The position numbers and the translations under genes are program-made. From the NCBI GenBank assembly GCA_963821935.1, contig CAWGFM010000006.1, forward strand, positions 1-48,081: DNA of 48,081 nucleotides, given 5' to 3'. Origin of the DNA: JAOUEA01 sp963821935 (GTDB lineage Bacteria; Actinomycetota; UBA4738; HRBIN12). How positions within the stretch are numbered: position 1 is the stretch's first letter; each line of letters begins with the position of its first letter. The notes beneath the pieces were generated by a model. That model saw nothing but the letters and a program-made list of their open reading frames with translations, was not told the DNA's origin and did not search any database. Positions 15,301 to 24,547 of the stretch are shown here, in pieces.

Positions 15301-18300
15301 GTGAGGGTGAGCGCGTCTCCGTTCTCTCCCGCGGTTCGCGGATGGTTCGAGTCCTCGTTCGAGCAGCCCACCCCCGCACAGCGCCAGGGCTGGGACGCGA
15401 TCGCCCGGGGCGACCACACCCTCATCCTTGCCCCCACGGGCTCGGGCAAGACCCTGGCGGCGTTCCTGTGGGCGATCGACCGGCTCAGCACCCAACCGCC
15501 TCCCGAACCCGACCGCCGCACCCGGGTGCTGTACGTCTCGCCGCTGCGGGCGCTCGCCGTCGACATCGAGAAGAACCTGCGCTCGCCGCTGGCAGGCATC
15601 CAGCACGCCGCAGCGCGTGCCGCGAACGGCCCCACGGACGAGGCGAACGTCGCCCTCGCGCATGAGCCGGTCGTGGGGGTGCGCACCGGCGACACGTCCG
15701 CCCGCGATCGGCGTCGGCTGATCTCCCACCCCCCCGACATCCTCATCACCACACCGGAGTCGCTCTACCTCATGCTGACCTCGTCGGCCCGCGAGACGCT
15801 GCGCAGCGTCACGACCGTGATCGTCGACGAGATCCACGCGCTGGCGGCGACCAAGCGTGGCGCCCACCTCGCGCTCTCACTCGAACGGCTCGAGCGGCTC
15901 GCCGACGTGGCGCCACAACGCATCGGTCTCTCGGCGACACAGCGTCCGCTCGACGAGATCGCCCGGTTCCTGGGTGGGCATGTCGAGCCCGACGCGGCAC
16001 GGCCGGTCACCATCGTCGATGCGGGCCATCGCAAGCCGATGGAGCTCGAGGTCATCGTCCCCATGGAGGACATGGGCCAGATCGGGCAACCCATGGACGT
16101 CCCGGCGAGCGGCCCGGCCTCGAGCGCGGGTCCCGCGCGGGCGTCGATCTGGCCCGCGATCCATCCGAAGCTGCTGGAGCTGATCCGCGCGCACCGATCG
16201 ACGATCGTGTTCGTGAACGGGCGCCGGCTGGCCGAACGCCTCGCGGCACAGCTCAACGAGCTGGCCGACGAAGACCTGGTTCGCACCCATCACGGATCGA
16301 TCGCGCGTGAACAGCGGCTCGAGGTCGAGGACGCGCTCAAATCGGGTCGCCTGCGCGCCATCGTGGCCACGAGCAGCCTGGAGCTGGGCATCGACATGGG
16401 GGCGGTCGACCTGGTGGTGCAGGTGGAGTCCCCCGGCTCGGTCGCCAGCGGCCTGCAGCGCATCGGCCGCGCCGGCCACCAGGTGGGCGAACCCAGCCGC
16501 GGCAAGATCTTCCCGAAGTTCCGCGGCGACCTGTTGGAATCGAGCGTGGTGGCCGAGCGCATGCTGGCCGGGGCCATCGAGCACACGCGCTATCCCCGCA
16601 ACCCCCTCGACGTGCTGGCCCAGCAGATCGTGGCGATGACGGCGGTCGACGAGTGGCAGGTCGAGGACCTGTTCGCACTCGTTCGGCGCGCGGCCAACTT
16701 CATCGAGCTCTCTCGCGACGTGTTCCTGGCGGTGCTCGATCTGCTCGCGGGGCGCTACCCCAGCGATGGGTTCGCCGAGCTGCGACCTCGCGTGGTCTGG
16801 GACCGAAGCGCCGACACCGTCCGGGCGCGGGACGGCGCGGGACGCATCGCCATCACGAACGGCGGCACGATCCCCGACCGCGGTCTGTTCGGCGTCTTCC
16901 TGGTCGACGGCACGCGGGTCGGTGAGCTCGACGAGGAGATGGTGTACGAGTCCCGGCGGGGTGAGGTGTTCCTGTTGGGAGCATCCAGCTGGCGCATCGA
17001 AGACATCACCCGCGATCGGGTCGTGGTCTCCCCGGCTCCAGGGGAGCCGGGCAAGATGCCGTTCTGGCACGGCGACAAGCCGGGCCGCCCGCTGGAGCTG
17101 GGCCGGGCGATCGGCGCCTTCACCCGCGAGCTCCGCGGCACGGGACGCGATGCGGCGCTGCAGCGCCTGCACACCGACGTCGGCCTCGATCCCTGGGCTG
17201 CACAGAACTTAGTCAACTACCTTGACGAACAACTCGAGGCGACCGGCGCGGTCCCGGACGACCGCACGGTGGTGGTCGAACGCTTCCGGGACGAGATCGG
17301 TGACTGGCGGGTGTGCGTGCTCTCGCCGTTCGGCTCGCGCGTGCACACCCCGTGGGCCTTGGCCATCGAAGCTCGGCTCGCCGACCGGTTCGGGCCGGGG
17401 GCCCAGGTGCTGTGGAGCGACGACGGCATCGTGATCCGCCTTCCCGAGGCGGTCGACCGCATCCCGCTGGAGGACCTGCTGTTCGACCCCGACCATATCG
17501 AGCAGGACGTCGTGCGCGTGCTACCGAACACCGCCCTGTTCGCCAGCGTGTTCCGTGAGGCCAGCGCACGAGCGCTGCTGCTCCCCCGCCAGCGGCCGGG
17601 CAAGCGCACGCCCTTGTGGCAGCAGCGTCAGCGCAGCGCCGACCTGCTGACCGAGGCCGCGAAGCACCCCACGTTCCCCATGCTGCTCGAGACCACGCGC
17701 GAGTGTCTCCGTGACGTCTTCGACGTGCCCGCCTTGCGCGAGGTCATGACGGACCTGCGATCGCGCACGACGAAGCTGGTGGCGGTCGACACCGAACGTG
17801 CGTCGCCGTTCGCGCAGTCCCTGCTGTACCGATGGATCGCCGTTGCGATGTACGAGGGCGACGCGCCGCTCGCCGAGCGCCGGGCCACCGCGCTGGCGCT
17901 GGACCGTGACCTGCTGCGCGAGCTGCTGGGATCCGAAGAGCTCCGCGACCTGCTGGATCCGCGTGCGGTCGATCAGACCCAGCTCGAGCTTCAGTGGCTC
18001 GCCGACGGCCGGCGTGCCCGGGGGGCCGACGGTGTCCACGACCTGCTCCGCACCGTCGGCGACCTCACCGACGACGAGATCGACCATCGCACCGACGGCG
18101 ACGGTGCCACCTGGGTCGCCTCGTTGATCGCGGACGGCCGCGCGATGCGGGTGCGCGTGGCGGGCGAAGAGCGCGTCGCTGCCGTGGACGATGCCGCCCG
18201 CCTCCGCGACGCGCTCGGCGTCTCGTTGCCCATGGGCCTGCCCGGTGTCTTCACCGAGCCGTCGGACCGTCCGTTGGACGGCCTGGCGGCACGGTACGCA

Positions 18301-19755
18301 CGGACCCACGGGCCCTTCACCACCACGGATGTCGCGGCCCGGCTCGGCGCATCCGCCGAACGCATCCGCGACTCGCTCGAGCGCCTCGCGGATCACGGCA
18401 CGCTCGCCGCCGGCGCGTTCCGTCCGGGCGGCAGTGAGGCGGAATGGTGCGACGAAGGGGTGCTCCGTCGGCTGCGTCAGCGTTCGCTCGCCGCGTTGCG
18501 ACGAGAGGTGGAGCCCGTCGATGCCGCGGCACTCGGCCGCTTCCTGCCTGCCTGGCAGGGAGCGGATCGTCCCAGCGGTTCGGCGGACGCGCTCGGCGAG
18601 GCCGTCGCGCGGCTCCAGGGGGCGGCGATCCCAGCCTCGATCCTGGAATCCGACGTCCTGTCGGCCCGCGTCCGGGGCTACCGGCCGGCCGACCTGGACG
18701 CCATGCTCGCCGCCGGTGACCTGGTGTGGATGGGCGATGGGTCGATCGCCGGCGACGACGGCCGCGTGGTGCTCTGCTTCCGGGAACACGCCCGCACCCT
18801 CATGGCGCGACGAGAGGCCGGAGCATCCGCGGCTGATGCGCCGACCGGCGAGCTCCCCGATGCGATCCGGTCGCACCTGGCCGCGAACGGCGCGTCGTTC
18901 TGGCCCGACCTGGTGCTGGCCACAGGTATCGCGGACGAGCGGATCGTCCTGCGCGCCTTGTGGGACCTGGTGTGGGCGGGCGAGGTGACCAACGACACAC
19001 TGCAATCCCTCCGCTCGTTCGTGCGTGGTGCAGGCGCCCGCGTTCGTGCGCCGCGGCCGGGATCGAGACCACGGCCCGGAGCACTCCGGCGAACCGGCCC
19101 CCCTGCCGGCGCCGGGCGGTGGTCCCTAGTGGCACCACTCCTGTCCCCCGCCCCGTCCGACACCGAAGCGGCGCATGCACGAGCCCTGCAGCTGTTGGAC
19201 CGTCACGGCGTGGTGACCCGCGAGTCCGTCGTAGCCGAAGGAGCACCGGGCGGGTTCGCCGGCGTGTATCCGGTGCTGCGGGCCATGGAAGAGGCCGGCA
19301 AGGTGCGCCGTGGCTACTTCATCACCGGCCTGGGCGCGGCGCAGTTCTCGCTGCCGGGTGCGGTCGACCGGCTCCGCACCCTTCGTGACGCCGGCGAGGC
19401 CGAGCAAGGTGCCGCGGTCGTGCTCGCCGCTGCCGACCCCGCGCAACCGTACGGGGCAGCGCTGGCATGGCCCGATTCGAACGGCCGGCCTTCACGCGCC
19501 GCAGGTGCATTCGTGGTGCTGAGCGATGGCGAGGCCGCCGCGTTCCTGGAGCGCGGAGCCCGCTCACTGGTCACCTTCGACACGGCGCCGGAACGATGGG
19601 TGGATGCGCTCGCGTCGCTGGTCAAGGACGGCCGCTTGCGCAAGATCGACCTGCTCCGCATCGACGGCGATCCGTCCGGCGATGCCCCAGTGGCAGCCGC
19701 GTTGCGAGACGCAGGCTTCGTCGACGGGTACCGGGGGCTCACCCTCCGGGGGTGA
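15301..19755 (+). CDS. lhr: ATP-dependent DNA helicase Lhr
   Basis: 1484 residues, close to the ~1500 typical of full-length Lhr. Superfamily 2 3'-to-5' helicase acting in DNA repair. Motif I is APTGSGKTLAAF near residue 45, motif II VIVDEIHAL, motif III LSATQRP, motif V region IVATSSLELGIDMG and motif VI QRIGRAGH. The large C-terminal half carries the Lhr-specific winged-helix and beta-barrel domains (ending AGRWSLVAPLL, then a distal helical part). Two in-frame GTG codons (15301, 15307) could start it. It is followed after 21 bp by nei2, the same pairing as in mycobacteria, which supports a shared role in repair of damaged bases. Confidence 0.93.
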   Translation: MRVSASPFSPAVRGWFESSFEQPTPAQRQGWDAIARGDHTLILAPTGSGKTLAAFLWAIDRLSTQPPPEPDRRTRVLYVSPLRALAVDIEKNLRSPLAGIQHAAARAANGPTDEANVALAHEPVVGVRTGDTSARDRRRLISHPPDILITTPESLYLMLTSSARETLRSVTTVIVDEIHALAATKRGAHLALSLERLERLADVAPQRIGLSATQRPLDEIARFLGGHVEPDAARPVTIVDAGHRKPMELEVIVPMEDMGQIGQPMDVPASGPASSAGPARASIWPAIHPKLLELIRAHRSTIVFVNGRRLAERLAAQLNELADEDLVRTHHGSIAREQRLEVEDALKSGRLRAIVATSSLELGIDMGAVDLVVQVESPGSVASGLQRIGRAGHQVGEPSRGKIFPKFRGDLLESSVVAERMLAGAIEHTRYPRNPLDVLAQQIVAMTAVDEWQVEDLFALVRRAANFIELSRDVFLAVLDLLAGRYPSDGFAELRPRVVWDRSADTVRARDGAGRIAITNGGTIPDRGLFGVFLVDGTRVGELDEEMVYESRRGEVFLLGASSWRIEDITRDRVVVSPAPGEPGKMPFWHGDKPGRPLELGRAIGAFTRELRGTGRDAALQRLHTDVGLDPWAAQNLVNYLDEQLEATGAVPDDRTVVVERFRDEIGDWRVCVLSPFGSRVHTPWALAIEARLADRFGPGAQVLWSDDGIVIRLPEAVDRIPLEDLLFDPDHIEQDVVRVLPNTALFASVFREASARALLLPRQRPGKRTPLWQQRQRSADLLTEAAKHPTFPMLLETTRECLRDVFDVPALREVMTDLRSRTTKLVAVDTERASPFAQSLLYRWIAVAMYEGDAPLAERRATALALDRDLLRELLGSEELRDLLDPRAVDQTQLELQWLADGRRARGADGVHDLLRTVGDLTDDEIDHRTDGDGATWVASLIADGRAMRVRVAGEERVAAVDDAARLRDALGVSLPMGLPGVFTEPSDRPLDGLAARYARTHGPFTTTDVAARLGASAERIRDSLERLADHGTLAAGAFRPGGSEAEWCDEGVLRRLRQRSLAALRREVEPVDAAALGRFLPAWQGADRPSGSADALGEAVARLQGAAIPASILESDVLSARVRGYRPADLDAMLAAGDLVWMGDGSIAGDDGRVVLCFREHARTLMARREAGASAADAPTGELPDAIRSHLAANGASFWPDLVLATGIADERIVLRALWDLVWAGEVTNDTLQSLRSFVRGAGARVRAPRPGSRPRPGALRRTGPPAGAGRWSLVAPLLSPAPSDTEAAHARALQLLDRHGVVTRESVVAEGAPGGFAGVYPVLRAMEEAGKVRRGYFITGLGAAQFSLPGAVDRLRTLRDAGEAEQGAAVVLAAADPAQPYGAALAWPDSNGRPSRAAGAFVVLSDGEAAAFLERGARSLVTFDTAPERWVDALASLVKDGRLRKIDLLRIDGDPSGDAPVAAALRDAGFVDGYRGLTLRG

Positions 19756-19776
19756 GTCGTTCCAGACAGCGCCGCC

Positions 19777-20565
19777 ATGCCCGAAGGCGACACCATCCAC
19801 CGCACCGCTGCGACGTTGCGTTCGGTGATGGATGCGGAGCCGCTGGTGCGGTTCGAGCTGGCGGGCCCGACACCGTGCCCAGGCCGGACGAGCTCGCCGG
19901 CCGCGGGTGAACGCATCGGACCGGTCGAGGCTCGCGGCAAGCACCTGTTGATCGGATTCGCGGGCGGTGCGACCCTGCATACGCACCTGCAGATGTCGGG
20001 CTCCTGGCACACCTATCGAGCGGGAGAGCGGTGGCGTCGTCCCCGCCGGCAGATGGTGGTGGCCATCTCGACCGCGCACGCGGACGCCGTCTGCTTCAAC
20101 GCTCCGGTGGTGGAGCTGCTGGATGCGGATGGGCTCGCACGGCACCCGCGGCTCCGAGCCCTCGGTCCCGACCTGTGCCTGCCTGGCGCCGACCACGATG
20201 AGATCGCGCGGCGCTTGGAAGGACTCGACCCCACAACGCCGATCGGCGTGGCCCTGCTCGATCAGTCGGTTGCCTCGGGCATCGGCAACGTCTACAAGAG
20301 CGAAGCATTGTGGGCGGCGTCCGTCGATCCGTTCGCGACACTGTCCTCCTTGGACCCGGCCGTCCGCATGGCCGTCTACCGCACGGCGAGCGAACACCTG
20401 CGCGCCAACCTGGATCACGTCGCGCCGCGCCGCACGGTGCCCCAGGGCCTGGCGGTCTACGGCCGGACCGGCGCACCGTGCCGCCGATGCGCCACGCCGA
20501 TCCGCACGCTCAGACAGGGAACCTCGGGGCGCAGCACCTGGTGGTGCCCCGCCTGCCAGACTTGA
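19777..20565 (+). CDS. nei2: DNA glycosylase / AP lyase Nei2 (endonuclease VIII family)
   Basis: 262 residues. The N-terminus MPEGDTIHRTA gives the catalytic proline (after Met removal) and E3 of Fpg/Nei enzymes. The central helix-two-turn-helix segment includes ASGIGNVYKSEALW, and the C-terminus holds a zinc finger (CRRCATPIRTL and WWCPACQ). Removes oxidised pyrimidines and cuts the abasic site. Sits directly after lhr, likely co-transcribed, and is followed three bases later by the next gene. Confidence 0.93.
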   Translation: MPEGDTIHRTAATLRSVMDAEPLVRFELAGPTPCPGRTSSPAAGERIGPVEARGKHLLIGFAGGATLHTHLQMSGSWHTYRAGERWRRPRRQMVVAISTAHADAVCFNAPVVELLDADGLARHPRLRALGPDLCLPGADHDEIARRLEGLDPTTPIGVALLDQSVASGIGNVYKSEALWAASVDPFATLSSLDPAVRMAVYRTASEHLRANLDHVAPRRTVPQGLAVYGRTGAPCRRCATPIRTLRQGTSGRSTWWCPACQT

Positions 20566-20568
20566 ACC

Positions 20569-22149
20569 ATGGACCACTCGGCACACGGTCGCGCGTGGGC
20601 TGTCGCCACGCCACACACGCTGGCCACCGATGCGGCCGCCATCGCATTCGAACGCGGCGGCAACGCGATCGACGCAGCGCTGGCGGCCGCCACCACGCTC
20701 GCGGTGGTCTACCCGCACATGTGCGGAGTGGGTGGCGATCTGTTCGCACTGGTCCAGCACCCAGCAGGGGACGTCGTGGCCATCAACGCCAGCGGACGAG
20801 CGCCGGCCGCCGCCGACCCTGTGGCAGCGTCGGAAGCGGGCCGCGGCGTGATGCCCGAGCACGGGCCTCATGCCGTCACCGTTCCGGGCGCGGTGAGCGG
20901 CTGGGAGGCACTGCATCGCCAGGGCGCAGCGCTGCCATGGAGCGACGCCTTCACCCATGCGATCGCGCATGCGTACGGCGGCTTCTTGATGCCGCCCTCC
21001 CTGGCAGCCATCCTGGAGGAGGAGCCCGAGCGACTGCACGCCGACCCCGGTCTGGCCGAGATCTTCTTCGACGAGAAGGCCGTGCCTCGCCGCGAGCACG
21101 AGCTGATCCGTCAGACCGCACTGGGTGCGACCTTGGGAACGCTGGCTCAGGACGGTGCGCCTGCCTGGTACGGCGGGGCCCTGGGGGCTCGGTACGCCGA
21201 GGGGCTCGCCGCTCTGGGGGTACCGATCGTCGCGGACGACATGGCCGGGCACACCGCCGACCTCGGCTCGCCGCTGCGAGGGCGCTACCGCGACCTCGAT
21301 GTGTTGGTGCACCCCCCCAACTCGCAGGGGTTCGTGCTCCTCGAGATCCTGGCGACGCTCGAGCGTCTGAAGCTGGACCCCGACCCGCTCGGTCCCGACG
21401 CCGGGATGCTGGCCCACGTGTTCCGTGCGGCGGCACGGGATCGGGACCGGCACCTGGCCGATCCCGACCACATGCTCGTGCATCCCTCCACGCTCTTGGA
21501 CGAGGGCCACGTCGCCGCGCTCGACGACGAGGTGCGCACCGGGGTTGCCGGGGCACCGCCCCACGGCCCCCACGGTTCGGGCGACACGATCGCCCTCGTA
21601 ACGGCCGACATCGAAGGGCGGGCGGTCTCGCTGATCCAGAGCCTCTACGACGGCTTCGGCGCCGGTCTGCTCGAAGCCGACACGGGGGTGGTGGCACACA
21701 ACCGCGGGGCGTGCTTCACGCTGGTTCCCGGCCATCCGAACCGGCTCGCGCCCGGCAAGCGGCCCGCGCATACGCTGATGCCGGTCATCGTCCAGCGCGA
21801 GGGCAGGTTGGCTGGGGTCGCCGGCACCATGGGCGGTTCGGCTCAGCCGCAGATCATCGCCATGACGTTGATCCGCAGTTTCGATCTGGATCGCGGCCCA
21901 GCTCGCGCGGTGGGCGAACCCCGGTGGCTGGTAGGCGGCATGGCGCCCGAAGGCGAGGTCCTAGCGGTCGTGGCTGAAGCCGATGTGCCCGCCGGCACAC
22001 AGGAACAACTCCAGGAGGCCGGGTATCGGGTCGATACCGTGGGCGAACACGCCGAACACGTGGGCCACGCGCACCTCATCGTGTCGAGCCCAGACGGCCT
22101 CGCCGTCGGCAGCGATCCGCGAGCCGACGGCAACGCTCGGGCGTCCTAG
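20569..22149 (+). CDS. Gamma-glutamyltransferase family protein
   Basis: 526 residues. Ntn-hydrolase precursor that should cleave itself before T340 (GSGDT-IALVTADIEG) to make two subunits. Family marks are the N-terminal AFERGGNAIDAALAAATTLAVVYPHMCGVGGDLFAL, VPGAVSGWEALH, and LIQSLYDGFGAGLL after the nucleophile. No signal peptide is seen, so unlike classical Ggt it is probably cytoplasmic. The closest functional class (glutathione hydrolase, cephalosporin acylase-like, or a gamma-glutamyl polyamine pathway enzyme) cannot be decided. Its start is three bases after nei2. Confidence 0.87.
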   Translation: MDHSAHGRAWAVATPHTLATDAAAIAFERGGNAIDAALAAATTLAVVYPHMCGVGGDLFALVQHPAGDVVAINASGRAPAAADPVAASEAGRGVMPEHGPHAVTVPGAVSGWEALHRQGAALPWSDAFTHAIAHAYGGFLMPPSLAAILEEEPERLHADPGLAEIFFDEKAVPRREHELIRQTALGATLGTLAQDGAPAWYGGALGARYAEGLAALGVPIVADDMAGHTADLGSPLRGRYRDLDVLVHPPNSQGFVLLEILATLERLKLDPDPLGPDAGMLAHVFRAAARDRDRHLADPDHMLVHPSTLLDEGHVAALDDEVRTGVAGAPPHGPHGSGDTIALVTADIEGRAVSLIQSLYDGFGAGLLEADTGVVAHNRGACFTLVPGHPNRLAPGKRPAHTLMPVIVQREGRLAGVAGTMGGSAQPQIIAMTLIRSFDLDRGPARAVGEPRWLVGGMAPEGEVLAVVAEADVPAGTQEQLQEAGYRVDTVGEHAEHVGHAHLIVSSPDGLAVGSDPRADGNARAS

Positions 22150-22183
22150 GGAGCGGCGCCCGCCCGACGAGCGGAGGACCACG

Positions 22184-24547
22184 GTGACACGCAACGACGA
22201 GCACGAGGACCGCACGTCGTTCGGTCCGTTGCTCGACGACCTCGATGCTGTCGTGTGGGAAGCCGACCCGCGGACCTCATCGTTCGGTTCGGTGACAGGG
22301 GCCGTCGAGCGGATCACCGGGTGGGCCGCTGCAGACTGGATGCGTCCGGGCTTCTTCGCGTCCCAGGTCGATCCCGACGATCGAGAGCGGGTGCTGTCGT
22401 CGATGCTGGCAGCCGGCACGGGCGGACCCCTGTCGATCGAGTATCGGTTCTCGGCGCCGGACGGATCCAGCAGGTGGCTGCACACCGTCGGCCACCTCGT
22501 CGGGCGCCAGGCGGGCGACCCGCTCGGGCAGGGCTCCGTCCTGCGTGGCCTGACGATGGACGTCACGGCGGCGCGCGGGGTCGATGCGGACGAGGCGGAG
22601 TCCGAGGCCAGGTTCCGACGGGTCGTGGAGCGACTGCCCGCGATCGTCTACCTGGAGTCGGTGGAAGGCCCGGTCGACGAACCGGGGGCGCTGCTCTACG
22701 TGAGCCCTCAGGTGCAGACGTTGCTGGGGTTCACCGCGGAGGAATGGGTGGATCAGCCTACGTCGTGGGCGCGCCAGTTCCACCCCGATGACCGTGAGCG
22801 GGTCCGGGAGATCTACCGGAGGTTCGCCGACGGCAGCGCCAAGTTCGCGGCCGACTACCGCATGTTCACGCGGGAGGGACACGTCCGGTGGTTCCACGAT
22901 GAGGCCCTGTTGATCCGTAACGATCACGGAGAGCCCCTCTTCTGGCAGGGGATCATGCACGACATCACCACGCAACGGGAACAGGAGCAGCTCGCACACG
23001 ACACGGAGACCCGGTACCGGACCCTCATCGATCAGCTCCCCGCGATCGTGTACTCCGAGGACGTGACCGGCACGGGACTCCAGGTGGTCTACATCAACTC
23101 GCAGGTGCGTGAGCTGTTGGGCGTCGAACCCGAGGAATGGGTGGCCAATCCCAGCATCTGGTCGGACGCCATCCATCCCGACGACGTCGATGAGGTCATG
23201 GCCCTGAACGCCGCGACGGAGATCAGCGGCGAGCCATTCTCCATCGAGTACCGCATGATCGCCCGTGACGGGCGCATCGTGTGGTTCAAGGACGAGGCCC
23301 GGCTGGTGCGCCGCGACGATGGCGAACCGGCCTTCTGGCAGGGTGTCATGATCGACATCAGCGCTCGCAAGCGAGCCGAGGCGCAGCTCTCCGAGACCGA
23401 GGAGCGTTACCGTGCCTTGGTCGAGCAGACCCCCTCCATCACCTACATCGCGTCCTTGGGCCAGGGCACCGGCGTGCTGTACGTGAGCCCGCAGACCGAG
23501 ACGATCCTGGGCTACACGCCCCAGGACTGGTACGCCGACCCCAACCTCTGGGGCACGATCGTGCACCCCGACGACGCGGACCGCAGACATCCGGAATCCT
23601 CGGGTGGCGAGCATTCCCAGCGGTACCGGCTGATCGCCAAGGACGGCCGAGAGGTCATGGTCCACGACCAGGCCCGTCTGATCCTGGACGAGGACGGGAC
23701 CCCGATGTTCTGGCAAGGGGTGCTGGTCGACGTCACCCAGCAGCAACGGACCGCGAGCCTGGAGCGAGACCTCGCGAGCGAGCGGCTCACCAGCGAACAG
23801 CTCCGCGAAGCCGACGCGATGAAGAGCACCTTCCTGCAAGCCGTCTCGCACGATCTGCGATCGCCGCTCTCGGCGATCTTGGGGCTGGCACGGACCCTGG
23901 AGCGCGATGACCTGGATCTGCCGGCGGACCAGGCGCACGAGCTGGCGGGCAGGATCGTGGAGAACGCCCGGCGGCTGGATCGCATCGTGGCGGATCTGCT
24001 CGACCTCGAGCGCCTCGCTGCCGGCGTGGTCGAGCCGATGTTCGCGCCGGTGGACGTGGGAACGTTGGTCCGTGAGCTCGCCGCCAACGCCGACGTGATG
24101 GCGGGGCGCCGTCTGCAGCTCGACACCGCGCCCTTGGTGATCGCAGCCGACGCGGTCATGATCGAGCGGATCGTGGAGAACCTCTTGGGCAACGCCGTCA
24201 AGCACACCCCCGGAGATTCACGGATCTGGGTCCGGGTGGAACGCACCGACGACGGGGCGCTGATCGTGGTGGAGGACGACGGCCCCGGCGTGGCGCCCGA
24301 CCAGCGGGATCTCATCTTCGAGGCCTTCACCCAGGGGGAGTCGGCTGCCACAGGTCGTGGCGCGGGGGTCGGCCTCGCCCTGGTGGGCAGGTTCGCATCC
24401 CTGCACGGAGGCGAAGCGTGGGTGCAGGAGCGGGTGGGCGGCGGGGCGTCGTTCCGGGTACGGCTGGCGGCCGAGCCGACCGCGCCGCAACCCGGCTCCG
24501 GTCAGCCGGGCGCGACCGATCCGGCCTCGGAGGCCAGCCAGGCATAG
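22184..24547 (+). CDS. Soluble multi-PAS sensor histidine kinase
   Basis: 787 residues from the GTG at 22184, six bases after GGAGG. Four PAS/PAC units in tandem occupy about residues 10-525; each ends in a FWQG(V/I)MxDI or related PAC strand. HisKA follows with phospho-acceptor H556 in FLQAVSHDLRSPL, then the ATPase domain with N box RIVENLLGNAVKHTP, G1 EDDGPGV and G2 GRGAGVGLAL. There are no membrane segments, so it senses cytoplasmic cues (redox, ligand or light) through its PAS domains. No response regulator is adjacent. The 3' end overlaps the convergent metal ATPase gene by 46 bp. Confidence 0.92.
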   Translation: MTRNDEHEDRTSFGPLLDDLDAVVWEADPRTSSFGSVTGAVERITGWAAADWMRPGFFASQVDPDDRERVLSSMLAAGTGGPLSIEYRFSAPDGSSRWLHTVGHLVGRQAGDPLGQGSVLRGLTMDVTAARGVDADEAESEARFRRVVERLPAIVYLESVEGPVDEPGALLYVSPQVQTLLGFTAEEWVDQPTSWARQFHPDDRERVREIYRRFADGSAKFAADYRMFTREGHVRWFHDEALLIRNDHGEPLFWQGIMHDITTQREQEQLAHDTETRYRTLIDQLPAIVYSEDVTGTGLQVVYINSQVRELLGVEPEEWVANPSIWSDAIHPDDVDEVMALNAATEISGEPFSIEYRMIARDGRIVWFKDEARLVRRDDGEPAFWQGVMIDISARKRAEAQLSETEERYRALVEQTPSITYIASLGQGTGVLYVSPQTETILGYTPQDWYADPNLWGTIVHPDDADRRHPESSGGEHSQRYRLIAKDGREVMVHDQARLILDEDGTPMFWQGVLVDVTQQQRTASLERDLASERLTSEQLREADAMKSTFLQAVSHDLRSPLSAILGLARTLERDDLDLPADQAHELAGRIVENARRLDRIVADLLDLERLAAGVVEPMFAPVDVGTLVRELAANADVMAGRRLQLDTAPLVIAADAVMIERIVENLLGNAVKHTPGDSRIWVRVERTDDGALIVVEDDGPGVAPDQRDLIFEAFTQGESAATGRGAGVGLALVGRFASLHGGEAWVQERVGGGASFRVRLAAEPTAPQPGSGQPGATDPASEASQA

